Of a stretch of DNA of 64,000 bases, positions 53,415-62,891 are shown piece by piece. The stretch lies in contig JBAOHI010000094.1 in NCBI GenBank assembly GCA_037045535.1, positions 186,001 to 250,000 of the forward strand, read 5' to 3'. Source of the DNA: Competibacter_A sp037045535 (GTDB lineage: Bacteria > Pseudomonadota > Gammaproteobacteria > Competibacterales > Competibacteraceae). The notes below the pieces were generated by a model, which was not told where the DNA came from, did not search any database, and was given only the letters and a program-made list of their open reading frames with translations. Position 1 is the stretch's first letter, and each line of letters starts with the position of its first letter. Position numbers and translations under genes: made by a program.

Positions 53415-55393
53415 GGCTGATCCTTAGCAAATCCGTGAGACGTTGTGCTCAGCTCATTGATAGTTCTAGAAAATCGTTCGATAAAATAATCATGGCATAA
53501 TTGCGTAGACAGAATACCAACCAGTGCCATATTGTCTTTGTAGGCGATTGCATAGCCACGACGAGCTTTATTAAGCAGAAAACTGACCTTTTTTGCGTCA
53601 AAATAGCCATAACGCTTCAATTTTTCCTCGCTCAACAGATCATCTACATAAGCTGGCGGAGCGGTAGAAAAAAACGCGGGGATGTCTGGTGCGCGATAGG
53701 GCTGCTTGTGCCGCTCAAGAATCTGCTGGGGCAGGTATGCGGCCATTGCCTGTTTGAGCAGGAATTTTTCATTGAGCGCGCGCATCTTCAGACGCGGGTG
53801 CAGGCGATTGGCAAATTCAATGACCCGGTGATCCAAAAAAGGGAAGCGTCCTTCTACCGAATTCGCCATCAGCATTCGGTCGCCTTGAGAACACAGAAGA
53901 TAACCGCCTAGCAAGGTTTTGGCTTCCAGGTACTGGGCACGATTGAACGGATGCCAGCGACTGAAGGCAGACGGCAACTGCTCGGTCAGCCGAGTGACTG
54001 CATCTTCGCGCAGTACAGCGTTGAGTTCCAGTGAGAAAAAGACCTTGCACTGTGCGGTAGTGAACCAGCGGGTGAGATGACTGAAGCCGGGCTGATTAGG
54101 ATGGTCCAGACCGATACCGTAGAAATTGTGCAAATAGGCTTTCGCCTGGGCGCCGGCGGTCTCCAGGTAGGGGTATAACGCCTTCAGCAACAGGGGTCGC
54201 CATTCGGACTGCGAGTGATGCGCCCAGAACTGGCGAATCTTGGCTTCCTTGAACAGATCGTAGCCACCCAAGGCTTCGTCGGCACCTTCGCCAGTCAGCA
54301 CAACCTTATAGCCCGAGGCGCGTACCAAACCGGAGAGTCGGCGCATTGGTGTCGGGGCGGTGCGCAGAATAGCGGTCTCAACGTGAGAGATCGTTACCGG
54401 GAAGTCTTCGGCAATGTCGCGATTATGGCAAAAAACGCGGCTATGGTCGACACCGAGGTGTTCAACCAGTCGCTGCTGGAACACTGATTCATCGAGTAAT
54501 TTTTCTTCGAAGCCAATCGAAAAGGTCTTGAACGACGCAGCCGAATGGCGGCGGATCAAAGCCACCAGCGCTGAGGAATCCAGCCCGCCGGAAAGATAAG
54601 CACCAACCGGAACGTCGGCGCGCAGGCGGATACGGGTTGCGTCGGCTAGGAGTGTATATAACTGTTCGGCCAGTTCGGCAGTCGAGCCCATGAGATAGTC
54701 ACCCTGCTCAGGAAAGTGCCAATCCCAGTATATCGACTCGTGCAAACGGTCGTTTTCCAGCACTAGCAGGTGACCAGGAGGTACTTCAAAAATGTCTTCA
54801 AATAAGGTATTGGGACTGCGCGGTACCCAGAAGGTAAAGATTTGATCCAGCGCTGCTGACGAGATGCGGGGTGCTTCTCCCAACAAAGGCAACAGTGCCT
54901 TAATTTCCGATGCAAACAGCAACCACTCCCCCCGACGCGTGTAGAACAACGGCAGGATGCCAACTCGATCTCGAATAAGCAGCAGGCGCCGGTGGTTAGC
55001 ATCCCATAGCGCAATGGCGAACTGTCCATTCAAGTGTTGCACGAAAGCATCGCCATAGTGCTCGTAGGCATGGACGATGACTTCGGTATCGCTCTGCGTG
55101 CGGAAGCAATGCCCTGCCACCAGCAACATCTCGCGCAACTCGAGGTAATTGAAGATTTCGCCGTTGAACGAGACCCAAACTGTCCGATCCTCATTGGGCA
55201 TAGGCTGAGCACCACCCGCAGGGTCAATGATGCTGAGGCGAGTATGGCCTAAGCCTAGGCGACCATTGTGATCGATATAGGTGCCGTTGCCATCTGGACC
55301 ACGATGGTGCAAGGCCGGCAACATGCGGCGTACGTCCAGTTCGTTGATCTGGGTCCGCGCCGAGAGCGCGGCAATGCCACTAATGCCACACAT
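53411..55393 (-). CDS. Asparagine-synthase-type amidotransferase (AsnB family), 660 aa
   Basis: The N-terminal class II glutamine amidotransferase domain begins MCGISGIAAL with the catalytic Cys2, and has VSFNGEIFNYLELREML and GQFAIALWD. The synthetase domain has the PP-loop VGAYLSGGLDSSALVALI (about residues 255-270) and VLTGEGADEALGGYDLF. Length and order match the exosortase/EPS-associated AsnB-like amidotransferases, which move glutamine-derived ammonia to an adenylated carboxylate. In EPS loci the acceptor is thought to be a sugar acid or carrier-bound acid rather than aspartate. It sits upstream of the carrier-protein module, now separated by IS DNA. It would be a natural partner of the ligase and NadE-like enzyme. 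Confidence 0.88.
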   Translation of the reverse strand: MCGISGIAALSARTQINELDVRRMLPALHHRGPDGNGTYIDHNGRLGLGHTRLSIIDPAGGAQPMPNEDRTVWVSFNGEIFNYLELREMLLVAGHCFRTQSDTEVIVHAYEHYGDAFVQHLNGQFAIALWDANHRRLLLIRDRVGILPLFYTRRGEWLLFASEIKALLPLLGEAPRISSAALDQIFTFWVPRSPNTLFEDIFEVPPGHLLVLENDRLHESIYWDWHFPEQGDYLMGSTAELAEQLYTLLADATRIRLRADVPVGAYLSGGLDSSALVALIRRHSAASFKTFSIGFEEKLLDESVFQQRLVEHLGVDHSRVFCHNRDIAEDFPVTISHVETAILRTAPTPMRRLSGLVRASGYKVVLTGEGADEALGGYDLFKEAKIRQFWAHHSQSEWRPLLLKALYPYLETAGAQAKAYLHNFYGIGLDHPNQPGFSHLTRWFTTAQCKVFFSLELNAVLREDAVTRLTEQLPSAFSRWHPFNRAQYLEAKTLLGGYLLCSQGDRMLMANSVEGRFPFLDHRVIEFANRLHPRLKMRALNEKFLLKQAMAAYLPQQILERHKQPYRAPDIPAFFSTAPPAYVDDLLSEEKLKRYGYFDAKKVSFLLNKARRGYAIAYKDNMALVGILSTQLCHDYFIERFSRTINELSTTSHGFAKDQP

Positions 55394-55410
55394 AATAGTT
55401 AATTTCCTTA

Positions 55411-56452
55411 GGAGTTACGCAGTTGCCTACGGATTGTGTACAAAAGCGATTATGAACCGACCTAAAGTTGACGACGAAGCCCACATCAATTTTCTGATGG
55501 CGACGCCGACGGTGTGCAGCGCGACGGAAGCGGCGCGAGTACAACCAAAGGCTGCCGATCCGCCGGCGCACGATGCCTTTACCCGACTGTTGCATCGGCT
55601 GGAACCCGATGCGGCGAGGCTGTGGCGAGAGGCGGCTCCGCAGGTCGAGCGACAGCGGGGTGTGTTGGTGGTCGATGACTCGACTCTGGATAAGCCGTAC
55701 GCCAAGAAAATCGAGTTGGTGCGGCGGCATTGGTCGGGCAAACACCATGCGGTTGTGGAAGGGATCAATCTGGTCACCTTGTTATGGAGCGGCGGTGATC
55801 GCCATGTGCCGGTGGATTACCGGGTCTACGACAAGGCGGGAGATACTCTGACCAAAAACGATCATTTCCAGGCGCTGCTGGAGGCGGCGCATGGGCGCGG
55901 CTTCGTGCCAGAGTGCGTGGTTTTTGATAGTGGGTACAGCAGCTTGGATAACCTCAAACAGGTTCGAGACTTCGGCTGGTTATGGTTGACTCGACTGAAA
56001 ACCAATCGCTTGGTCAAGCCCGACCGGACGGGATTGTGCCCGGTGGCTCGCGTTGAAACGGAGGCCCAAGGGGCCATCGTCCATTTGAAAGGCTATGGTT
56101 TGATCCGCCTGATTCCTGATCGTCGCCCCAGACGGTGACAAGGAATACTGGGCCACGAACGATCTGAACATGACGGCGCTGACCCGAATCCGTTTCGCCG
56201 GCTATGCCTGGACCATCGAACACGATCATCGTGGGATCAAACAGTATTGTGGCGTGGAACGCGCTCGGGTTCGCGCCGCCCGTGATCAACGTAACCACAT
56301 CGGTTTGGCGTTGCGTGCCTTCCTGCGTCTGGAGCAACATTGCCATCACGTCGGGATCAGTGGGTTCGAAGCCAAGACCGCTATCATTCGATCCGCAATA
56401 CGGGCCTATTTGGCTAATCCACTTTACACATTGCCCGGAACTGCGTAACTCC
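55411..56452 (+). mobile_element. IS701-family element (second type)
   Basis: The inverted ends GGAGTTACGCAGTT and AACTGCGTAACTCC bound about 1042 bp with one transposase gene. It lies 17 bp upstream of the asnB start and therefore probably displaces or replaces its promoter. Confidence 0.83.
55452..56448 (+). pseudogene. IS701-family transposase, frameshifted
   Basis: From ATG 55452 (MNRPKVDDEAHINFLMATPT) it has the family's VLVVDDSTLDKPYAKKIELV (first Asp), HVPVDYRVYDKAGDTLTKND and VVFDSGYSSLDNLKQV (second Asp). Near 56118 the frame shifts. The last part (APDGDKEYWATNDL, WTIEHDHRGIKQYCGVERAR with the Glu) is in another frame and ends at 56448. A single-base change separates it from an intact gene. 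Confidence 0.8.
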
Positions 56453-56513
56453 TATTATCATCGGTTTTTGATGGAACGAGAAAACTTGAGCTGGAGTGCG
56501 ATAGCCATGCCGC

Positions 56514-56651
56514 TTGACCAATCAGGTGACCGGCAAGCTGTTGGCGCATACCGTCGGCGTGTGGCTCAACCTGCAACACGGTCGCAAACCTTTACAGTTC
56601 GATGGCTTGATCATCGCCCGATCCAAAAAGTCGCATATCACATTGTATTAA
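56514..56651 (+). pseudogene. IS982-like transposase C-terminal fragment
   Basis: LTNQVTGKLLAHTVGVWLNL followed by GRKPLQFDGLI is the usual end of an IS982 transposase. Its stop overlaps the start of the next IS982 element. Confidence 0.6.
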
Positions 56652-57647
56652 CGTGAGTTCTGGATAAGGATGAGGGGGCGGCACCTGAAGCGGAACCTGC
56701 TACGGTTCCGGGTTGCGACGCCAACTGCTCCAGGAGCCACCCCCATGAGCTTAGAAGACCTGTTCTGCGACGTCGATGAGTTCTGCCGCGTGTTCCTGCC
56801 CGCCTGGCATCGCCGGTTGCTGACCCGATGGCACGCGCCAGCGGCGGCGCACCAGCCGGTTGACCCTCAGCGAAATCATGACGATTCTGATTTATTTCCA
56901 TCAGGCCCAGTACCGCAACTTCAAAGCCTTTTACCTCCTGCACCTCTGCCGGCACGGCCGGGACGAGTTTCCCAACCTGTTGAGCGACAATCGGTTTGTG
57001 GCCCTGATTCCCAGCGCCCTGATGCCGCTGTGCCTCTACCTGCACACCCGGCGGGGCGAGGACACCGGGATCGCCTTCATCGATGCCACCTCCCTGGTGG
57101 TCTGCCACAACCGCCGCATTCGCGGCCATCGGGTCTTCAAGAATGTGGCCCGCCGGGGCAAAACCTCCCTGGGTTGGTTCTACGGCTTCAAGCTCCATCT
57201 CGTGGTCAACGACCGGGGCGAACTCCTGGCGTTCCAGATCACCCCTGGCAACGTCGATGATCGCCGGCCGGTCGACGAGCTGACCCAAGGGCTGACAGGT
57301 AAACGGGTTGGGGATCGAGGCTACATTTCCTAACAGCTTTTCAAGCTGTTATGGGATCGGGGCTTGCAGTTGATCACCAAGCTCCGCCAGAACATGCATA
57401 ACAAACTGATGCCGTTGGCCGACCAGCTGTTGTTGCGCAAACGGGCGATTATTGAAATCATCAACGATCAACTGAAAAACATCGTGCAGATCGAGCATAA
57501 CCGTCATCGTAGTCTGGTCAACGCCATGGTCAACAGCTTGGCCGCGTGGGTGGCCTACACCCACCAGCCCCGCAAACCCTCGCTCAATTTGTCGAAAAAT
57601 CAGCTTAAGCTGTTAACTTGTGAGGAATAATAGCCAGAATTCACGTT
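56650..57647 (+). mobile_element. IS982-family element
   Basis: The inverted ends AACGTGAGTTCTGG (56650) and CCAGAATTCACGTT (ending 57647) differ at one position. One transposase gene lies inside. Confidence 0.83.
56744..57630 (+). pseudogene. IS982-family transposase with a frameshift and a stop
   Basis: It starts MSLEDLFCDVDEFCRVFLPA. The frame changes near 56830, after which it continues TLSEIMTILIYFHQAQYRNF, FPNLLSDNRFVALIPSAL, GIAFIDATSLVVCHNRRI (first Asp), GWFYGFKLHLVVNDRGELLAF and GDRGYIS (second Asp), then TAA at 57331. The remaining WDRGLQLITKLRQNMHNKLM and IIEIINDQLKNIVQIEH (Glu) is in frame after the stop, ending 57630. Inactive. Confidence 0.85.
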
Positions 57648-57706
57648 GCATTACAATAGGTTGTGATTTACGGGTAAACGAATGCTTTTAAATCACCCAA
57701 ACAGTA

Positions 57707-58969
57707 CTACTCCATCCCCATCCCTACAAACGGTAGATAATCCACCATATCACCCGGCACAACACCGGCGCAGTCTTCCGGCAGTTCTACCAACCCCTCA
57801 GCCCAGGATAGCGATGACAATACTCCGGAGCTGTTGGTGTGATAGATGCTAGCCACCAGATTCTGCTTGGGATCGTAGCGTAACCGTGCCCGCAGCCACT
57901 CGCGCCGACCCGGCTTACGGCGGAACTGGAAATCCGCCTGTGCTCGCAACCGCAACGGTTCGGCGGATTCTGCGCCCATCAGCCTTAGCAACAGTGGTCG
58001 AGCGAATATCAGGAACGCTACCGCCACCGACACAGGATTGCCGGGGAGGCCCAATATTAAGCAATTATCGATCCAACCAAAGGTTATCGGTTTGCCTGGC
58101 TTGACCGCCAATCGCCAGAATTCGATCCTTCCCAGCTCCGCGATCACGTCTTTGACGAGGTCCATCGTGCCCACGGATACCCCACCGGAGGTCAGCAACA
58201 CGTCGTGCGTCGCTGCCGCCTCTTGCAAAGCCGGCAATACAGCTTCTCGGTCATCGCGCAGTATACCCAGATCGGTCACACTGCAACCCAATCGCTGCAA
58301 TAAACCAATCAAGGTATAGCGGTTCGACTCATAGATTTGACCGGACGAAAGTTCCTTTTCTGGCACACAGAGCTCGTCGCCTGTGGAAGCAACCGCCACT
58401 CGCGGTTGCCGTACGACCTCTAAAACTGCGATACCCTGCCCCGCCGCCAACGAAACATCTTGGGGACGCAACCGCAAGCCGCGCGGCAATAACACTGTTC
58501 CGATACGCACATCCTCGCCGCGCCGACGGATATTCTCCCCGGCCTTGAGTCGCGCGGTCAGAGGGCCATCCACCTCGATCCAGCTTTCATCCGAGGCGAT
58601 CCGACAATCCTCCTGCATCACCACCGCATCCGGCCCGGCTGGCAGCATCGCACCGGTGGTGATGCGCACCACGACGCCGCGCGGAACCACACCTGAATAC
58701 GGGTGGCCCGCCAATGACTGACCCATCACCGGCAATCGGGTCGGTTGGCCCGGCCCCAAATCGGCTCGATACAGCGCAAAACCGTCCATCGCTGAATTAT
58801 CATAGGATGGCACGTCCTGTCGTGCCAATAAATCAGCGGCCAACACCTGACCATAGGCGTCCAACAAGGAGACCATTTTGGTCTCTTGAATCGGCTGGAT
58901 GGAACGGAGGGCGGTATCGATGGCCTCGGCTAGCGTCAGCAGCTGGTCACCGAAGTAACAACCGGACAT
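57707..58969 (-). CDS. moeA: Molybdopterin molybdenumtransferase MoeA, 420 aa
   Basis: Full-length MoeA/gephyrin E-domain protein. It inserts molybdate into adenylylated molybdopterin to form Mo-cofactor. Family marks are LARQDVPSYDNSAMDGFALY (about residues 53-72), RITTGAMLPAGPDAVVMQED, NIRRRGEDVRIG, VASTGDELCVPE, and the MPT-binding VLLTSGGVSVGTMDLVKDVI and GLPGNPVSVAVAFLIF. The C-terminal domain IV ends PGDMVDYLPF. It has no functional link with the EPS genes and is flanked by IS elements on both sides. It is probably a backbone gene stranded by rearrangement. Its usual partners are not in the window. Confidence 0.95.
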   Translation of the reverse strand: MSGCYFGDQLLTLAEAIDTALRSIQPIQETKMVSLLDAYGQVLAADLLARQDVPSYDNSAMDGFALYRADLGPGQPTRLPVMGQSLAGHPYSGVVPRGVVVRITTGAMLPAGPDAVVMQEDCRIASDESWIEVDGPLTARLKAGENIRRRGEDVRIGTVLLPRGLRLRPQDVSLAAGQGIAVLEVVRQPRVAVASTGDELCVPEKELSSGQIYESNRYTLIGLLQRLGCSVTDLGILRDDREAVLPALQEAAATHDVLLTSGGVSVGTMDLVKDVIAELGRIEFWRLAVKPGKPITFGWIDNCLILGLPGNPVSVAVAFLIFARPLLLRLMGAESAEPLRLRAQADFQFRRKPGRREWLRARLRYDPKQNLVASIYHTNSSGVLSSLSWAEGLVELPEDCAGVVPGDMVDYLPFVGMGME

Positions 58970-59036
58970 GAGTACCTCACTTAAAAAGCCAAATCGCTAT
59001 TGCGAATCTATCACACGATAAAATCAGTGATACCGT

Positions 59037-60120
59037 TAGGACTTACGCAAAAGTGACTTTACCGACTGACGGATCGTTTGCAACATTCACGGTATGAAAG
59101 CACCGATAACACGACTTGATTATTGCCAATATCTGCTGGTTAGCCAGATCAACTACACGCTGACGCACTTTGCTGACCACAGCGAGAAATTCAGTCACGA
59201 TACCATCAATCGCTACCTGCGAGGAGAGCGCATCACGCCACGGCTGGTCTGGGAGAACGTGCGTGAGCAGGTGGTTGCAACCTCTCAGGGTTACGTGGTC
59301 TTCGATGACACGGTGCTGGACAAAAATGCTGCCTTTGCCATCGAGTTGGTACGACGTCAGTACAGCGGCAACGCCAAAGCCGTGATCAAAGGCATTGGGG
59401 TGGTGACCTGTGTCTACGTCAACCCGGCACTGGATCCGTTCTGGCTGATTGACTACCGCCTCTATGACCCGGCGGGCGATGGCAAAAGCAAGCTCGATCA
59501 CGTGCATGAGATGCTCAACAACGTGGTGCATCAGAAGCGGCTGGTGTTTTACGCGGTGCTGATGGATACCTGGTATGCAACCAAAGAACTGATGCTGTTC
59601 ATCGAGTCGGTGCATAAAACCTACTACTGTCCGCTGAAGGACAACCGCCAGGTGGATGATTCCGGCGGCCAGCGCCCTTACGGGCGCGTGGATGCGTTGA
59701 CGTGGAACGCGGACGAGCAGACCCACGGCAAGCGGATCAAAATCAAGGGCTTTCCCAAAGACCGCCAAGTGCGTCTGTTCCGGGTTGAGGTGTCTACCCA
59801 CCGCACGGATTGGGTCGTGACCCACGATCCCTCTCGGGACTCCACCCAGGCCACCCAAGAGGCGTGTGGCTTTCGCTGGAAGATCGAGCAGTTGCACCGC
59901 GAAAGCAAGCAGGTCACAGGGCTGGAACGTTGCCAATGTCGTAAAATGCGCATTCAGCGCAATCACATCGGCTGTGCCTTCCTTGGTCTGGGTCAGGCTC
60001 AAAGAACTGGCCGCGCATACCGGACGTACCGTCTATCAGCTCAAACATGGCTTGCTCGATGACTACCTCATTCAGCAACTCAAGAATCCATCGCTCAAAA
60101 TGCGTTTTGCGTAAGTCCTA
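59037..60120 (+). mobile_element. IS701-like element, copy 3 (full length, 1084 bp)
   Basis: Perfect ends TAGGACTTACGCAAAA and TTTTGCGTAAGTCCTA. It is the only complete copy of three. The IS5a element begins directly at its right edge, inserted into CTAA. Confidence 0.87.
59094..60114 (+). pseudogene. IS701-like transposase with a late one-base frameshift
   Basis: MKAPITRLDYCQYLLVSQIN leads to TINRYLRGERITPRLVWENV, GYVVFDDTVLDKNAAFAIEL (first Asp), LIDYRLYDPAGDGKSKLDHV and FYAVLMDTWYATKELML (second Asp), then CGFRWKIEQLHRESKQVTGL (Glu). Near 59980 one extra T (CCTTGGTCTGG versus CCTGGTCTGG in the fragment at 46.7 kb) shifts the frame. The true tail (LVWVRLKELAAHTGRTVYQL...) is then in the other frame, ending 60114. 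The catalytic core precedes the shift, so partial activity is possible. Confidence 0.83.
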
Positions 60121-60121
60121 A

Positions 60122-60964
60122 ATAGTGTAGTCACGAGATAGAGAGCCAAAGGAAAGCGCAGCGGATTTGGACAATGGCGAGGAAGGAAGAGGTACGTTTG
60201 GCGTAGCGTGTGGCAACACCGCGCCAGCCTTTGAGGCGCAGGATAGCGTTTTCAACCAGATGGCGAAGGCGATATAGATAGGTATCGTAATCGCGTTGGT
60301 CTTTGCGGTTTTTCTTGGGCGGGATGACGGGGACCATGCGGTGCGCGGCGGCGTGAGCAAGAATTTCGTTGGTATCATAGGCCTTATCCGCCATCAGCGC
60401 ATCGGCCTGCAATCCCTCGATCAGCGGCAAAGCCTCTGCGCAATCCGCACGGGTACCTGTTGTAACAGACACTCGGAGTGGCAGACCAGTCGCATCCACG
60501 GCCACATGTACCTTGGTGTTGAGCCCCCTTTTGTACGCGCCATGTCCTCGTTGCCGCCAACCGCCCCCGCAGCGTGCGGATGCACCTTGATATGGGTCGC
60601 GTCGATCATCAACCACTCCATATCGGGGTCATCAATCAACGCTTCCAAGAGCCTTTCCCACACGCCCGCGTCCCGCCACCGAATAAACCGACGGTGCGTG
60701 TTTCCCCATCCGCCCAGATCCGGCGGCAAGTCGCGCCACGGCGCTCCCGTCCGTAAAATCCAGAAAACAGCGTTGATAAAGCGCCGATTATCCTCGGCAA
60801 TCCCTCCCCACTGACCCCTCCGACCGGGTAAATGCGGCTCTATTAAACCCCACACCCGGTCAGATATATCGTGCCGTCTGTGCGCTAATCCTCTCTCTTT
60901 GCTCATGTGATCCCCCTTTCGATCACATCAGCCTCTCATATTTCCTATCTCATGACTACACTAT
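60122..60964 (-). mobile_element. IS5-family element IS5a, copy 2 (843 bp)
   Basis: Same as 33391-34233, here flanked on both sides by the 4-bp direct repeat CTAA (60118-60121 and 60965-60968), which defines its target duplication. Confidence 0.9.
60131..60906 (-). CDS. IS5a transposase in two overlapping frames (copy 2)
   Basis: The sequence is the same as in copy 1, with MSKERGLAHRRHDISDRVWG at the start, the ACAAAAGGGGGCTC frame-change stretch, and the catalytic residues in frame B. The clean target duplication makes this the better candidate for the active copy. Confidence 0.83.
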
Positions 60965-61670
60965 CTAATCCGATAAATCATACCTTGAATAGGTTAGGGG
61001 CGTCGTTGTATAAATTGAAACGAACCCTATGTTTAGAGGGATAAGCGAAGCGAGGCGGAAGTATCGGATCCAGAATTGGCGCACCTATAACGCGGCGCTG
61101 GTGGCAGGCGGGTTGCTGACGATATGGTTTGACGAGGAGGCAGTGGCAGGCGAATATGGCACGGAACGAGCCGGCCGACAGGGTGTGCCGCGCCGGTATG
61201 CGGATGCGGCCGTACAGTGCGGGCTGGTGATTCGGGAAGTGTTTCAGTTGCCGTTGCGGGCGCTGACAGGGTTTTTGGCGTCGCTGGTGGAATTGCTGGA
61301 ACTGGTACTGACCATTCTGGACTTTAGCACCTTCAGTCGCTGGGCAACGGGATTGACGGTTTTGATCGGACGCCGTGGGAGCCAGCTACCCCGTCATGGG
61401 GTGATTGATTCCACCAGCTTGAAGGTTTACGGCGAAGGAGGGTGGAACGTGCGCTAACACAGGACTACCCAACGCCGCACCGGGTGCAGCTGCATCTGGC
61501 CGTCGATGCTGAAAATCACGAGGTCATCGCTGTGGAATTGACCGCCGCCTTCGTGGGGGATGCCGAGGTGTTACCAGAGTTGCTGGATCAACCGCCAACG
61601 GCGAAATCGGTCGTGTCCATGGCCGCCGATGGGGTTTACGATACCCAAGTCTGCCACCGCGCCGTGCTAG

Positions 61671-62513
61671 GCACTGTAGTCACGAGATTAAAGATATGAG
61701 AGAATCATGGAGTCAAAGAATGGGAGGCTCCATGAAAGAGACGGTTCCTGCATACCGTCGCCACGATATTTCAGATGAAACCTGGGCCTTGCTGGAGCCG
61801 CATCTGCCGGGGCGTGAGGGTGTTTGGGGCGGCATCGCTAAAGACAATCGATTGTTTATCAATGCGGTGTTCTGGATATTGCGAACGGGTGCGCCGTGGC
61901 GAGATTTGCCGCCAGGCTATGGTGGTTGGAGCAACACGCACCGCCGCTTCATCCGCTGGCGGGACAAGGGGGTTTGGGAGAAGCTGCTGGAAATGCTGAT
62001 CGATGAGCCGGACTACGAATGGCTGATGATCGACGCCAGCCATTGCAAGGTCCATCCCCATGCCGCCGGAGCCAAAGGCGGAAACCAGGCCATGGGCCGC
62101 ACCAAAGGGGGCTCAATACCCAGATACATCTGGCCGTGGATGCGCATGGCATGCCGGTCAGAATCGTTATTACAGAAGGTTCCCGGGCGGATTGCACGCA
62201 GGCAGGCCGCCTGATTGAAGGGATCAACGCCGATCATCTGATCGCGGACAAAGGGTACGATGCCGATGCCATTCTTGAGCAGGCCACAGCGCAAGGGATG
62301 AATGCCGTGATCCCGCCGAAGAAAAACCGCGTCACCCCAAGGTCGTACGACGAAGATCTGTATAAACTCCGCCACCTCGTCGAAAACGCGTTCCTGTCCC
62401 TCAAAAGATGGCGCGGCATCGCCACAAGATACGCCAAAAACAGCAAATCTTTCCTCATCGCCGTCCAAATCAGATGCCTCGCCCTCTGGCTCAACACCTC
62501 GTGACTACAGTAT
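61671..62513 (+). mobile_element. IS5-family element IS5b, copy 2 (843 bp)
   Basis: Flanked by the direct repeat CTAG (61667-61670 and 62514-62517), inside the IS903-type transposase gene. Nearly identical to the copy at 34283-35125. Confidence 0.9.
61732..62504 (+). CDS. IS5b transposase in two overlapping frames (copy 2)
   Basis: Same organisation as copy 1: MKETVPAYRRHDISDETWAL, the frame-change stretch CACCAAAGGGGGCTC, then LNTQIHLAVDAHGMP in the -1 frame. Both frames are free of other breaks. Confidence 0.83.
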
Positions 62514-62891
62514 CTAGAACATCGGGCCACGGCCTTGATTCCGCGCCCCGCATTGGAGTCGTGGCCAGGTCACCGTTCGCCGAAGATCAGTCGTATCCGC
62601 GCACCATGATTCCGAACTTCATCCAACCATACGGGGCTTTGAAGCCTGGCAACAATAGAGTGGCTACCACCGGCGCAGTCTGGCCGAAACCGAGATGTTT
62701 CGCCTCAAGACGTTCTTTAGCGGGTGTTGTTTGAAAAACCATCGCCCCAAGACTCAAACGACGAAAGTCTATACCCGTCGCGCCTGGGTATACCGGAAAC
62801 AGTTGCGATCATGGCCGGCTAAACGTCCACACACCAGACTTCATTTGCACACAGCTGATTTATGCAACAAAGCCTAAGTTAGGGAATAAAA

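Larger units (their letters stand above)
60999..62874 (+). mobile_element. IS5-family element of IS903 type, interrupted by IS5b
   Basis: Left end GGCGTCGTTGTATAAAT and right end ATTTATGCAACAAAGCC resemble the IS903 terminal repeat (GGCTTTGTTGAATAAATC). The 9-bp flanks are TAGGTTAGG and TAAGTTAGG, a duplication with one mismatch, as expected for this group. IS5b (61671-62513) sits inside. Confidence 0.82.
61029..62877 (+). pseudogene. IS903-type transposase, frameshifted and interrupted
   Basis: Part 1: MFRGISEARRKYRIQNWRTY, AALVAGGLLTIWFDEEAVAG, DSTSLKVYGEGGWNVR (first Asp). After a frame change near 61445 it continues VQLHLAVDAENHEVIAVELT and SMAADGVYDTQVCH (second Asp) up to the IS5b insertion. 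Part 2, after 62517, is degraded but ends with SLAETEMFRLKTFFSGCCLK (Glu region) and NHRPKTQTTKVYTRR. Clearly inactive. Confidence 0.8.
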
